Assembly: GCA_001920415.1 (NCBI GenBank)
Contig: MNJR01000095.1
Span: 1 to 42,816 of the forward strand
DNA length: 42,816 nucleotides
Source: Acidobacteria bacterium 13_1_20CM_3_53_8
Lineage (GTDB): Bacteria > Acidobacteriota > Blastocatellia > Pyrinomonadales > Pyrinomonadaceae
Direction of reading: 5' to 3'
Position 1 is the first letter of the stretch. Each line of letters starts with the position of its first letter. A program made the translations under genes and the position numbers. The notes beneath the pieces are model-generated. The model was not told the origin of the DNA and did no database searches. It saw only the letters and a list, made by a program, of their open reading frames with translations. Positions 9,027 through 17,530 of the stretch are shown here, piece by piece.

Positions 9027-9285
9027 CACGAGCTACACGGTCGTCGTCTCGCGCCCGGCGCAGAAGGAGATCAGGTCTCTAGATCAGGTAGTAAGAGGTC
9101 GAGTTTTACAGGCGCTCCGAGCACTGGCCGTTGATCCACGTCCCGCAGGCTGTCGCAAACTCGTAGGAGCACAAAACCGTTGGCGCATTCGTGTGGGTGA
9201 CTATCGGGCAATCTATGCCGTGAATGATACGGATCACCTCGTTGAAATTATCGCTGTTAGACATCGCAGCAAGGCTTACGAATAA
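9019..9285 (+). CDS. RelE/ParE-family toxin
   Basis: An 88-residue basic protein with the compact RelE/ParE pattern: YTVVVSRPAQKEIRSLD, a helical stretch, then GAQNRWRIRVGDYRAIYAV and the terminal VRHRSKAYE. The C-terminal Arg/His/Tyr-rich segment matches the catalytic face of RelE mRNA interferases. ParE gyrase inhibitors share the fold, so the exact target is open. ATG 9019 lies inside the antitoxin's last codons, giving coupled translation. The pair sits between the peptidase and era with short spacers and may be transcribed with either. Confidence 0.85.
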   Translation: MSSTSYTVVVSRPAQKEIRSLDQVVRGRVLQALRALAVDPRPAGCRKLVGAQNRWRIRVGDYRAIYAVNDTDHLVEIIAVRHRSKAYE

Positions 9286-9300
9286 AACTGCCTACCGACA

Positions 9301-10215
9301 ATGGTTGAAAATCCACAAAATCAACATTATCACAGCGGCTATGTCGCGTTAATTGGTCGTCCCAACGCAGGGAAGTCAACGCTGCTGAACCGGCTCGTGG
9401 GCGAGAAGATAGCGGCTGTGTCGAATAAGCCGCAGACGACTAGGCACAGGATTCAGGGCGTGATTACGCGCGCCGGTGGTCAGATAGTGATGGTTGATAC
9501 GCCGGGCGTGCACAAGCCCGGGTATTTGCTGAATCGCAGGATGATGGCTGCCGTGCATGATGCGCTGATGGGCGTTGACCTCGTTTGCTTGATTCGTGAT
9601 GCGAGTGTTTCCACAGGTAACGGCGACCGCTTCGTGCTAGACCTTGTGAAGCAATCTGGAAAGCCTGCGCTGCTGCTGCTTAATAAGACGGACAGGCTCG
9701 CTGACAAATCGAAGTTGTTGCCGTTGATGGAGTGGTACGGGAGTGAGTATGACTGGCGCTCGGTTGTGCCGCTCTCGGCTCTCAAAGGCGACATGATAGA
9801 AGTTCTGCTTCAAGAAATAATCAAAAATCTTCCAGAAGGCGCTCCCATCTTTGACGAAGATGAGTTGACGGATCAGCCTCTGCGCGTGCTTGTCTCAGAG
9901 ATAGTGCGCGAGAAGATTTTGCAGACGACGGGCGAAGAGATTCCTTACGTCACTGCGGTCGTCACAGAAAAGTTTGAAGAGGTCAGGCCAGACTTTACGC
10001 GAATCAACTGCGCCATCTTCGTCGAAAAGCCTTCGCAGAAGAGAATAATCATAGGTCATGGCGCAGAACGATTGAAAGAAGTGGGCACGCGCGCACGCCA
10101 CGACATCGAACGTCTGTTGGGCCATCGCTGCCACCTTGAGCTTTTCGTCAAAGTCGAAGAGGGCTGGCGCGACAAAGAGCGCGTGCTTAATGAGCTAGGA
10201 ATCAATGAAGGGTGA
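9301..10215 (+). CDS. era: GTPase Era
   Basis: A 304-residue protein, the normal Era length. G1 is GRPNAGKST, the effector loop TTRHRIQGV, G3 DTPG, G4 NKTD and G5 SALKG; a KH RNA-binding domain fills about 200-300 (EKPSQKRIIIGHGAERLKEV). Era binds the 3' end of 16S rRNA and assists 30S assembly at the membrane. The last codons overlap the ATG of the next gene (prmA). It heads an era-prmA-rsmE group acting on ribosome biogenesis. No clear ribosome binding site precedes ATG 9301. Confidence 0.97.
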   Translation: MVENPQNQHYHSGYVALIGRPNAGKSTLLNRLVGEKIAAVSNKPQTTRHRIQGVITRAGGQIVMVDTPGVHKPGYLLNRRMMAAVHDALMGVDLVCLIRDASVSTGNGDRFVLDLVKQSGKPALLLLNKTDRLADKSKLLPLMEWYGSEYDWRSVVPLSALKGDMIEVLLQEIIKNLPEGAPIFDEDELTDQPLRVLVSEIVREKILQTTGEEIPYVTAVVTEKFEEVRPDFTRINCAIFVEKPSQKRIIIGHGAERLKEVGTRARHDIERLLGHRCHLELFVKVEEGWRDKERVLNELGINEG

Positions 10216-11185
10216 AAGAATAAGGACGCGGGGACGCGGGGACGCGGAGACACGGCGAAAGAAAAAGATCGATGTAAGAAGCTCATCAACTTCTCCCCGC
10301 GTCTCCGCGTCGCCCACTCCCCGCGTCTCTTCTTCATCCCTTCGCTTGTGGTACGCGGTTGATGTCTCTCTTTCTGCGGAAGCGTGCGAGGCCGTCGAGT
10401 ATGCGTTGATGGAGGCGGGCGCGCTCGGCACGGAGAGCAAGGATGAGAGCAATGGTGTTGCGCGTGTCTCTGCTTATTTCCCCAAAACGCCTGAAATAGA
10501 GAAGGTGCGCGCGGCGTTGCTTGATGCTCTGCGGCTTTATGAACTTCCGTCTTCGTCCGTTGGCGAGATAGAGTTGCGCGAGGTTGAGGACAGGGATTGG
10601 TTAGGCGAGTGGAAGAAGAGTTGGCGCGCGGTTGCGGTTGGAAGATTCATCATCGCGCCGCCCTGGAGCGATTTCAGAGAAGACGACTCGATTGTGATTC
10701 GCATTGAGCCGGGCATGGCCTTTGGCACGGGCACGCACGAGACCACGCGTTTGTGTCTCGCTGCAATCGAAAAATATTTCGAGGGCGGAAGCTTTCTTGA
10801 CGTTGGCACGGGCACAGGCATTCTCTCAATAGCCGCCGCGAAGCTTTTTCCGTCGGCGCGCATAGAGGCGTGCGACACGGACGCGGACGCTGTTCGTATA
10901 GCTATAGAGAATGCTGAGATGAATCATGTTGACGAGCGTATAAAATTCAGAGTCGGCACGGTGGATTATGTGACCGCTTCAGCCGATATGGTCTGCGCGA
11001 ATCTAACGGCGGACGTGATCGTGCCGCTGCTATCCAAACTGATAGGCGCAACGTGCAATCGCCTTATTCTCTCCGGCATTCTAGACACGCAAACCGAACT
11101 CGTGCTCACGCGCCTGCGCGAACTCGGCATCGCAGAGCCGCTCGAAGTCATGAGCGACGGCGAGTGGGCGGCAATCATCGTTTAG
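10205..11185 (+). CDS. prmA: Ribosomal protein L11 methyltransferase PrmA, with a repeat-encoded N-terminal extension
   Basis: The methyltransferase core is clear: MAFGTGTHETT, the SAM site FLDVGTGTGILSIAAAKL, and the CANLTA catalytic loop. PrmA trimethylates ribosomal protein L11. The core begins near LRLWYAVDV (residue 46 onward). The first 45 residues are encoded by a GC-rich palindromic repeat (10224-10328) and are Arg/Ser-rich low complexity. ATG 10205 has AGGA at a 5-nt spacing within the end of era, so the extension may truly be made. The alternative is initiation at TTG 10346, right before the conserved domain. The gene overlaps era by 11 bp and is followed by rsmE. Confidence 0.93.
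   Translation: MKGERIRTRGRGDAETRRKKKIDVRSSSTSPRVSASPTPRVSSSSLRLWYAVDVSLSAEACEAVEYALMEAGALGTESKDESNGVARVSAYFPKTPEIEKVRAALLDALRLYELPSSSVGEIELREVEDRDWLGEWKKSWRAVAVGRFIIAPPWSDFREDDSIVIRIEPGMAFGTGTHETTRLCLAAIEKYFEGGSFLDVGTGTGILSIAAAKLFPSARIEACDTDADAVRIAIENAEMNHVDERIKFRVGTVDYVTASADMVCANLTADVIVPLLSKLIGATCNRLILSGILDTQTELVLTRLRELGIAEPLEVMSDGEWAAIIV
10224..10328. repeat. GGACGCGG-type octamer inverted repeat inside the prmA 5' region
   Basis: Tandem GGACGCGG-like units (10224-10256) are followed after a short spacer by the imperfect complement (CCCCGCGTC, TCCGCGTC units, 10291-10328). The element stays open in the prmA frame. Its spacer AAAGAAAAAGATcGATG is shared with the element at 11194-11298. Confidence 0.85.
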
Positions 11186-11193
11186 GAATGAAA

Positions 11194-11298
11194 GGACGCG
11201 GAGACGCGGGGACCGGGGCGACGCGGCGAAAGAAAAAGATAGATGGGAAGCTTATTCTCTTATCTCCGCGTCGCCCCGGTCCCCGCGTCTCCGCGTCT
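11194..11298. repeat. GC-rich inverted repeat with perfect 32-bp arms before rsmE
   Basis: Left arm 11195-11226 and right arm 11266-11297 are perfect complements of 32 bp, made of GACGCGGA/GACGCGGG-like units. The loop is about 39 bp. The element lies between prmA and rsmE and is open in the rsmE frame from ATG 11188. It belongs to the same text family as the element inside prmA. Confidence 0.92.
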
Positions 11299-11313
11299 CT
11301 TCCCCTCTCTTTT

Positions 11314-12075
11314 ATGAGTCGTCGAAGATTTTATGCGCCGCGTGAGAATTTCGCGGCTGATGGAAAACAGGTGACGCTCGCGCAAGAAGAGGCGCGGCAC
11401 ATGCGCGACGTGCTGCGGCTGCGACGCGGTGATGAGGTGTTCGTCTTCGATGGCGAAGGCAGAGAGTTTGTTTGCGAGATTGAAGAAATAAGGAGTCTGG
11501 ACGCGCTGCTTTTTGTGAAGGATGAGGTAAAACCTTCTTGTCCTGAATCGCCGCTAGATTTAACTCTGGCTGTGGCGTTGCTCAAAGGCGAGAAGTTCGA
11601 TCTGGTGGTGCAGAAAGCTACGGAGCTTGGAGCGACGCGCATTGTTCCCGTCATAACGAAGCTTGCGGACGTGCGCGTTCGTGATGAAAAGGATGCGGAG
11701 CGTCGCGTCGCGCGATGGCAGCGTATAATGATGGAAGCGGCGAAGCAATGTGGACGCGCTCGCGTGCCGGAAATTTTTGGGCTAACTGATTTCACTTCGC
11801 TCGTCCGTGGCTCAACTTCAAATGTTGATGAAAAGTTTCTGATCTTCTCAGAACGTGGCGGGCAGGGGTTGAACGAGATAATCCCAGTAATCAAACGACC
11901 AGAAAGTTTGACGGCGCTCGTAGGCTCTGAAGGCGGATGGACGGATGAAGAGATTGAGATGGCGCGCGATGCTGGCTGGCTCGTAGTGACGCTGGGGGGG
12001 CGCACGCTTCGCGCGGAGACGGCTGCGATTGTGGTCGCGGCGTTGCTTCAGCACCTACTAGGAGATTTGAAGTGA
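11314..12075 (+). CDS. rsmE: 16S rRNA m3U1498 methyltransferase RsmE
   Basis: 253 residues from ATG 11314. The N-terminal PUA-like domain begins RRFYAPRENF and includes ARHMRDVLRLRRGDEV. The SPOUT knot domain shows GSEGGWTDEEI and LGGRTLRAETAAI, the SAM-binding signatures of RsmE, which methylates U1498 of 16S rRNA. No ribosome binding site precedes this ATG (CCCTCTCTTTT). The frame is also open through the palindrome to ATG 11188, which follows the prmA stop by 2 nt, so a 42-residue extension or coupled translation through the repeat is possible. It is the last gene of the era-prmA-rsmE group. Confidence 0.95.
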   Translation: MSRRRFYAPRENFAADGKQVTLAQEEARHMRDVLRLRRGDEVFVFDGEGREFVCEIEEIRSLDALLFVKDEVKPSCPESPLDLTLAVALLKGEKFDLVVQKATELGATRIVPVITKLADVRVRDEKDAERRVARWQRIMMEAAKQCGRARVPEIFGLTDFTSLVRGSTSNVDEKFLIFSERGGQGLNEIIPVIKRPESLTALVGSEGGWTDEEIEMARDAGWLVVTLGGRTLRAETAAIVVAALLQHLLGDLK

Positions 12076-12124
12076 GAACTATAGAGGTTTGCGATTGAAT
12101 GCGGCTACTAGGGCAAAGCGTTAT

Positions 12125-12217
12125 GTCAGTACCGCCTGCGGTAGCGGGCGGGTATTGTGTTTGTGACTCGCCTGATAATGAAGACATCACCCGCCCGCTA
12201 CCGCAGGCGGTACTGAC
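12125..12217. repeat. REP-like inverted repeat (GTACCGCCTGCGG type), copy 1
   Basis: Arms 12125-12153 and 12189-12217 are perfect 29-bp complements. Each arm contains its own smaller palindrome (CCGCCTGCGG and CGGGCGG), as in REP elements. It lies between convergent rsmE and the TatT-like gene and could end transcripts from both sides. A second copy with the same arms is at 20976-21054. Confidence 0.93.
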
Positions 12218-12258
12218 TCGCCAGATTCACTCATTTGATAGATCAGACCCAGAGCTTA

Positions 12259-12936
12259 TTACTCCAATCTTCCCAAATATCTTTCAGCCGCGCGCCTGTC
12301 GCGTTCCATTTCAAAAGCCCATGCCGGATCAACGGGCGCTCTTAATATCTCTTCTAACTGCTCTTTCGCTTCAATAGCTTTCCCTTCTTCAATCAACATT
12401 TCGGCGAAATAGATTCGCGTGACTGTATTCGCGGGCGCGAGCACGATTGCCCTTTGGAAATTTGCGCGTGCGCGCGCGCGGCTGCCGCCGAGAATTTTCG
12501 GGAGTTTGTGTTCGAGTCGTGCGAGCACGCGCAAGGGCGCGGCGGCGTGATAGGTGGAATCAATTCTCGCGGCAAGGCGAAGAGCGCTGCGCGCAGCGAG
12601 CGCATGACGCAATGCGCGAAAAAGTTTCTCTGTTTGTGCCAGTAGAGCCAGGTTGACGCCTAGCCAGAAGTGAGCTTCGACCCTGAAGGGTTGATCTTGA
12701 GAGGCGCGCTGGCAGACGCTTGCGCCGCGTGAGTGGAATGCGCGCCGCTCGTCTTCTCTTTCAGCTTCTTGTCCTAAGAAGAAGAGTGCGCGCCCAAGTC
12801 GCCACGCGACTTCGTAATCGCGCGCGTCGTCCGCACTCTCTAAAAGCTCCACGCTCTGGCGCACGCTCTCTATCTCGCTACGCTTGTCATAGAGCGAGTC
12901 GGCTCGCGCCAGGATTTCTGCCAGCATCTCTGTCAT
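12259..12936 (-). CDS. TatT-like (TRAP transporter T-component type) helical repeat protein
   Basis: 225 residues from ATG 12936, just before a helix (MLAEILARADSLYDKR). The body is all alpha with TPR-like units. AAPLRVLARLEHKLPKILGGS followed by ARARANFQRAIVLAPANT and YFAEMLIEEGKAIEAKEQLE resembles the TatT family and regulators with TPR folds. No signal peptide is visible, unlike periplasmic TatT lipoproteins, so a cytoplasmic scaffold role is also possible. The reading frame continues upstream to a GTG at 13023 without a ribosome binding site. Neighbours give no functional hint. Confidence 0.68.
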   Translation of the reverse strand: MTEMLAEILARADSLYDKRSEIESVRQSVELLESADDARDYEVAWRLGRALFFLGQEAEREDERRAFHSRGASVCQRASQDQPFRVEAHFWLGVNLALLAQTEKLFRALRHALAARSALRLAARIDSTYHAAAPLRVLARLEHKLPKILGGSRARARANFQRAIVLAPANTVTRIYFAEMLIEEGKAIEAKEQLEEILRAPVDPAWAFEMERDRRAAERYLGRLE

Positions 12937-13119
12937 AGTAAACGGGACAGCCCGCGCTTTTCCACCACTCGTTGCGCATCTAAAACTTTGACTTGCGCTC
13001 AGGCAGAGGCGCAGAATACGCACAAAGGTAGGGCGCGCTCAAGGCCGGTAGAACTATTTTCCCGTAGCGCTCGTTTATAGCTTAAGAACCGGCAAGAAGA
13101 GCGACGAGGAACCGAAAAG

Positions 13120-13398
13120 ATGGCTTTGAACAGGGAAGAGATGGTCAGGCGCGCGCGCGCAGACCTTGCGAAACGTTTAGGCGTCTCTGAAAATGAGATT
13201 CGTGAAGAGGCTGTGGAGCAGACGGATTTTCCAGACATGGCGCTCGGCGCAGCCTCGAAGGGCGAGATGAGCGGCCAGATGATAACGCCCGGCCTGCGCA
13301 TACGATTGAGCGCCGAAGGGCACGGCCAACATGAGTACCGCGCCAACGAACAACAGATTCGTCTCTATAATTTCAAGGGGAAGAATTATAGGCTTTAA
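13120..13398 (+). CDS. Small conserved-looking protein of unknown function (92 aa)
   Basis: ATG 13120 follows GAGGAA at a suitable distance. The 92-residue product begins with a helical region (REEMVRRARADLAKRLGVSENEI), then VEQTDFPDMALGAASKGEMS, and ends with beta-prone sequence (YRANEQQIRLYNFKGKNYRL). No family is recognised. The stop codon overlaps the first bases of the GTCTGGA-type palindrome, so the repeat forms its 3' end. It may be transcribed with the subtilase gene 106 bp downstream. Confidence 0.65.
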   Translation: MALNREEMVRRARADLAKRLGVSENEIREEAVEQTDFPDMALGAASKGEMSGQMITPGLRIRLSAEGHGQHEYRANEQQIRLYNFKGKNYRL

Positions 13399-13489
13399 GT
13401 CTGGAGTCTAGAGTCTGGAGTCTGGAGTCAAAAGCAAGAAAATGTTTTTGACCTCTGACTCCAGACTCCAGACTCTAGACTCCAGACTT
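13397..13489. repeat. GTCTGGA heptamer inverted repeat, perfect 34-bp arms
   Basis: Left arm 13397-13430 is made of GTCTGGA/GTCTAGA heptamers; right arm 13456-13489 is its perfect 34-bp complement, with a 25-bp loop. A T-run (TTTTTT) follows the right arm, so on the plus strand it also has the form of an intrinsic terminator. The subtilase ribosome binding site starts 4 bp after the T-run. Confidence 0.95.
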
Positions 13490-13504
13490 TTTTGAGGTGA
13501 AGAA

Positions 13505-14926
13505 ATGAACAGGCAGAATTTTCTTGGACATCTTGCGCTGGCGATTACGCTTATTCTGCTCGCTGCGTTTCTAGGTCAAATAAGACATTGGCAGCAGGAA
13601 TGGCGCTCGAACCATGCTTATTGGGCTGTAGGAGACCGCCGCCCTGTGACTTCAAAGCCGAGGACGGCGGAAGTCATCGTGAAGTTTCGCGCTGGCACTT
13701 CGCTCGAACAGATGAAAGCGATTGCCGCAAGATTTGGTGATCGTCTGGAAGACCAGTACGAGTTCATTGACGGCGAAGCAGTGATGGAAGATTTGGACGG
13801 CGAGAGCGCAGAGCAGGTCGCCGCTGAATACAACGCGCACACTGATCTGGTCGAATACGCCGAGCCGAATTACGAAATCAGTTTAGACCCGACTGAAGCG
13901 CAAAACTATCGTGGCTTTGGTGGCAACACCGGAGAACAGAACTCGGACGCAGCGTTGAGTGATCCTATGTTCAGCGATCAGTGGTCGCTTGAGAATACAG
14001 GGCAGCGTGGAGGCCGTGCTCAGGCAGATATAAGCGCAGTGGATGCATGGGCCAAAACACATGGCAGCGATGAGACGGTCGTCGCCGTGCTGGACAGCGG
14101 CGTTGATTACACTCATCAAGACCTTGCTAATAACATCTGGACGCGCCCGGCAAACGTAGCGGCTTATACGGACGCGCAACTTGGAACGGTTGATGACCTG
14201 CACGGCTTCAACGCCGTCACGAACAGCGGCGACCCTATGGACGACAACGGGCACGGCACGCACGTGGCCGGAATCATTGGCGCTGAAGGCGATAACGAGA
14301 TTGGCATCGCTGGCATCAACTGGACGGTTAAGATCATGCCGCTGAAATTCATGTCAGCGGGCGGCTACGGCACTACGCGCGACGCGATAAAGGCGATCAA
14401 CTATGTGATTGAGCGAAAGCGCGATGGTGTGAACGTGCGCGTGATTAATGCTAGCTGGGGTTCTACGCAGAACTCACGCGCGCTGCGCGATGCGATTAAG
14501 AAGGCTGGAGACGAGGGAATTCTGTTCGTTGCAGCGAGCGGTAATTCGAGCGCAAACGCAGACCGCAATCCGCATTATCCTGCGGGCTATAAATTGCCGA
14601 ACGTGATTTCGGTTGCCGCGACTGACCGCAACGACCAGTTAGCGTCGTTCTCGAACTATGGTGCGAAGAGCGTTCACATAGCAGCGCCCGGTGTAGAGAT
14701 TCTGAGCACGTGGCTTGGCAATCAATTCCGAGAAGCTTCGGGCACTTCTATGGCTACGCCGGAAGTCGCAGGCGTCGCTGCATTGATTGTCGCCACGAAC
14801 CCGAATATCTCAGTCGAAAATTTGCGCGAGCGAATATTGAATTCGGTTGACCGACTGGATTCATTGAACGGCAAAGTCTCCACGGGCGGACGACTCAACG
14901 CGGCAAAGGCTCTCGGAGTTGAATGA
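13505..14926 (+). CDS. Subtilisin-like S8 serine protease, membrane-anchored or secreted
   Basis: 473 residues from ATG 13505 with GAGGTGA 4-5 nt upstream. A hydrophobic N-terminal segment (LALAITLILLAAFLG, about 9-24) is a signal peptide or anchor. Residues about 52-125 form an inhibitor I9-like propeptide (EVIVKFRAGTSLEQMKAIA). The catalytic triad is visible: D197 (VLDSGVDYTH), H250 (NGHGTHVAG) and S415 (SGTSMATP), with the oxyanion Asn in AASGNS. The enzyme should mature by removing its propeptide and act outside the cytoplasm. A terminator follows at 14952. Confidence 0.95.
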   Translation: MNRQNFLGHLALAITLILLAAFLGQIRHWQQEWRSNHAYWAVGDRRPVTSKPRTAEVIVKFRAGTSLEQMKAIAARFGDRLEDQYEFIDGEAVMEDLDGESAEQVAAEYNAHTDLVEYAEPNYEISLDPTEAQNYRGFGGNTGEQNSDAALSDPMFSDQWSLENTGQRGGRAQADISAVDAWAKTHGSDETVVAVLDSGVDYTHQDLANNIWTRPANVAAYTDAQLGTVDDLHGFNAVTNSGDPMDDNGHGTHVAGIIGAEGDNEIGIAGINWTVKIMPLKFMSAGGYGTTRDAIKAINYVIERKRDGVNVRVINASWGSTQNSRALRDAIKKAGDEGILFVAASGNSSANADRNPHYPAGYKLPNVISVAATDRNDQLASFSNYGAKSVHIAAPGVEILSTWLGNQFREASGTSMATPEVAGVAALIVATNPNISVENLRERILNSVDRLDSLNGKVSTGGRLNAAKALGVE

Positions 14927-14951
14927 GAAGAATATGCTATTGACTGAAAAG

Positions 14952-14990
14952 AAAGCCTCTTCTGAGCATACGGGAGAGGCTTTCTCTTTT
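14952..14990 (+). terminator. Rho-independent terminator after the subtilase gene
   Basis: AAAGCCTCT and AGAGGCTTT (14952-14960 and 14975-14983) form a perfect 9-bp stem with a 14-nt loop, followed by CTCTTTT. It is 25 bp after the subtilase stop. Confidence 0.8.
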
Positions 14991-15159
14991 CAGAATCTAT
15001 TAAAGGGATTTTCAGTCTGTAGTGGTTCAAGCAAATATTTTCATCCTTCTTCAATTGTCGCAACTTGCGCGTCCGCCTCTGAATGTGTGATGATTTATTT
15101 TTCAGGAGACTCCTCTCGTAATAACTTATATGCACTGATCTTTAAGGAGAGTTGAAAGA

Positions 15160-15921
15160 GTGAAAGCGGAATTGAAGCAGTTGATCGCTTTACAGAACAC
15201 TGACACACGCATACGCAGGCTAAAGGCAGACATAGAGGCCATCCCGCAGAGGCGCGCCGAGATCGAAAGAGAGTTCGATCAGCGCGCCTTTGAAATTCGC
15301 GCGCTGGAAACCGAGCGGGACGCAGCGCAACACGAACGCGCGCGATTAGAGACGGAAATCTTTGAGCAGAGGAAGCGTGCGGAACGAGCAGACCGCAACC
15401 TTATGTCGTCGAAGAACGCGCAAGAGTACGAGGCGGCCATACGTGAAGCAGACGCCGCGCGCAAGACCATCTCGCAACTTGAGACAACTCTGCTGGAAAA
15501 GATGGAAGCGATTGACCAGGCCGAGAACCAGTTGAAAGAGCGCGAGCCTGAAGTTGAGCGTATGCGCACAGAGATGGAGCAGCGATTGAAGGAGTTGGAC
15601 GAACAGACACGCAGCGAGAGTGAAGAGATAACGGCGCGAGGCATAGAGCGCGAGCAGATTTTCGCGTCGCTGCCCGTACAGATGGCTGCGCTCTACAAAC
15701 GCATCAGCGCACGCATACGCGACGGCATAGCAGTGGCCGAAGCGCGCAACAGCTCGTGTTCGGCCTGCTTCATGTCGCTTCGTCCACAGGTCATGGCCGA
15801 AATCCGTCGCGGCGAAGAGGTCATCACCTGTGACAACTGCAACCGCATACTCTACTACGTGCCAGCCGAACAGAAAGCAACGGAAGCCTCCGCAACCGTC
15901 ACGCCCAATGTAGCAGCATGA
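15160..15921 (+). CDS. Coiled-coil protein with C4 zinc ribbon (zf-RING_7 / CdsZ-like)
   Basis: 253 residues from GTG 15160 with AAGGAGA 9 nt upstream. Residues 1-170 are a long charged coiled coil. The C-terminal domain carries two Cys pairs, CSAC and CDNC (about 200-235), separated by SLRPQVMAEIRRGEEVIT, typical of the C4 zinc-ribbon family once called DUF164. Members are thought to bind nucleic acid or act as chaperone-like adaptors; the function here is unknown. It is a single gene between a terminator-bearing spacer and a palindrome. The palindrome begins at its last base. Confidence 0.85.
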   Translation: MKAELKQLIALQNTDTRIRRLKADIEAIPQRRAEIEREFDQRAFEIRALETERDAAQHERARLETEIFEQRKRAERADRNLMSSKNAQEYEAAIREADAARKTISQLETTLLEKMEAIDQAENQLKEREPEVERMRTEMEQRLKELDEQTRSESEEITARGIEREQIFASLPVQMAALYKRISARIRDGIAVAEARNSSCSACFMSLRPQVMAEIRRGEEVITCDNCNRILYYVPAEQKATEASATVTPNVAA

Positions 15922-16066
15922 AAAGAAGGCAAAAGTAAAAAGGTAAAAGGCAAAGGGAAGGCAAAAGGTAAAAGTAAAAAGGCAAAAGTGAGGGGAAGCC
16001 AATCTTTTAATAGAATTGATTTCAGCCTTCCTTTTGCCTTTTACCTTTTTACTTTTGCCTTTTCTT
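15921..16066. repeat. AAAAGGC/AAAAGGT heptamer inverted repeat, copy 1
   Basis: Left arm units run from 15921 to about 15990 (GGCAAAAGTAAAAAGGTAAA style). The right arm, about 16027-16066, is the complement. The centre (GGGAAGCC, AATCTTTT, TTTCAGCC) is nearly the same as in the copy at 19042-19147. It sits exactly between two convergent genes, its left end touching one stop codon and its right end the other. Confidence 0.9.
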
Positions 16067-17530
16067 CTACCGTCCCGTGCTCGCAAGGTACGCTTTGAGA
16101 AACGCGCTCCATTGCGTTTTCTGTGTGAAGTCCAGATTCGTGTCGTAGAGGTTGATGATCTGCTTCGTAGGGAAGTAGATTGCAAGGCCGTGCGAGTTCT
16201 TCATGTTCGCGCCCTTGAAGCCTGAGTTGAGCACGAACCCTTGAGCGCTGATTACGTCTTTAACTTGCCTGCATGCGGCTTCTATGTTTGCATCGCCCAC
16301 GCTCTGCTGTAACAGGTCGCAGAAATCATAGAGGTCTATGTTGTCTTCGACATCGTAGGACTGAACACGGTGTCGCGCGAGCACTATCTGTGTAAGCACG
16401 TTCTGGTCGTCGAGCTTGCTCTTCATGGCTTTGGCAAGATTATCAACCACCCCGGCCATCAAATCGGATTTTGTAAGATCGCAAGCGGCCTGCGTGACGC
16501 CAGCGTCCGAAGGGTAAGATGCTATGTACTTGTTGACGATTGTGACGGCCAACTCCTGCGGCGTGGCAGTAGGCTTTTTTGTCAGGTAATCCAGAACTGT
16601 GTCGTAAGGCCAGCCGTCGCCCGGCTCTGTCTGCTCTGAGCCGATGGTGACCAGCACATCGCCGCGCAGTTGATAACAGACTTCCGCCATGCTCATCAAA
16701 CATGCATCCATTCCTAAGATGTCGAGCGGCCTGCCTATCTTCTTCTTCATCCAGTTGACGACCTTGCGAAGCTCTATGTTGTCCAGAAAATCTTCCGCGT
16801 CGTCGTCCAGACAGATTGCGCGGGAGATGACTCCGCTGCGCGGGTCTTCTTCTACGCGCATGGGCTGCGAAAGAGCTTTTTCGATTGTCGAGCGGAAGAG
16901 TGCGCGCTTGAATCTTTGTCCCACTGTGCGAAGCCTGCGTGTCGAGACATTTGTGCCGTCTGCGCCTCGCGACGCATCAATGACTTCACCGCGCCGCGTA
17001 ATGTTGGCACCCATAGAACGGCGCGCTTCATGGTAAACGTCCGTATCATCCCAGCCCTCGCCGTGATTCCATAGCACTACTATGTAGCGCTTTGCAGGAT
17101 AGTTCTTGATTCCCCAGTTGATGAAATCTTCGAGCACTTTGGGATCACCCATGTTCGTTTCGCCCAGCGTCTGAACAACGTCGCTCGAAGGCGCGCCGCC
17201 TTTGCGCACGAAGTAGCGCTTGGTGCGATGGTCGTTGCCGCTACGGTCGTATTGCACTACTACGTTGACTTGATTGGTCGAGCCTACCTTCTTCATCTCT
17301 CTCAGATCGGCTATGCCAGCGCTATCCAGATTGTTGTCGCCGCACATGTAGACCATCATCGTCCATTCTGTCTGAACGGGTTTCTTCGACGCAGCCTTTA
17401 CGGCTGAACCTTTCTTCGCCGCAGACTTCTTTGCCGTAGACTTTTTAGCAGCGCTCTTTCGGCCTACAGCGCGTCCTTTGCCCGATTTTTTCGCCGCTGC
17501 TTTCTTCCCGGCTCCCTTTTTAGTTGCCAT
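16067..17530 (-). CDS. Clostripain-like C11 cysteine peptidase with Lys/Ala-rich N-terminal tail
   Basis: 487 residues from ATG 17530 with AAGGAGAT 8 nt upstream. Residues 1-50 are an AAKK-rich tail like histone H1 or AlgP. The peptidase domain follows: WTMMVYMCGDNNLD (56-69), catalytic H156 (LWNHGEGW) and catalytic C277 (GMDACLMSMAE). The catalytic pair is typical of clostripain-family proteases. No signal peptide is visible, so with its basic tail the protein may stay in the cytoplasm, perhaps bound to nucleic acid, or be exported by another route. Its stop codon abuts a heptamer palindrome shared with the convergent upstream gene. Confidence 0.9.
   Translation of the reverse strand: MATKKGAGKKAAAKKSGKGRAVGRKSAAKKSTAKKSAAKKGSAVKAASKKPVQTEWTMMVYMCGDNNLDSAGIADLREMKKVGSTNQVNVVVQYDRSGNDHRTKRYFVRKGGAPSSDVVQTLGETNMGDPKVLEDFINWGIKNYPAKRYIVVLWNHGEGWDDTDVYHEARRSMGANITRRGEVIDASRGADGTNVSTRRLRTVGQRFKRALFRSTIEKALSQPMRVEEDPRSGVISRAICLDDDAEDFLDNIELRKVVNWMKKKIGRPLDILGMDACLMSMAEVCYQLRGDVLVTIGSEQTEPGDGWPYDTVLDYLTKKPTATPQELAVTIVNKYIASYPSDAGVTQAACDLTKSDLMAGVVDNLAKAMKSKLDDQNVLTQIVLARHRVQSYDVEDNIDLYDFCDLLQQSVGDANIEAACRQVKDVISAQGFVLNSGFKGANMKNSHGLAIYFPTKQIINLYDTNLDFTQKTQWSAFLKAYLASTGR

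Noticed and set aside
14919-15155. 78-codon plus-strand open frame after the subtilase
   Set aside because: It contains a strong hairpin terminator and overlaps the subtilase end; no ribosome binding site or conserved features.
15346-16185. 279-codon minus-strand open frame
   Set aside because: It runs antisense through the zinc-ribbon gene and the heptamer palindrome and enters the C11 gene; the product has repeat-derived Phe/Leu runs.
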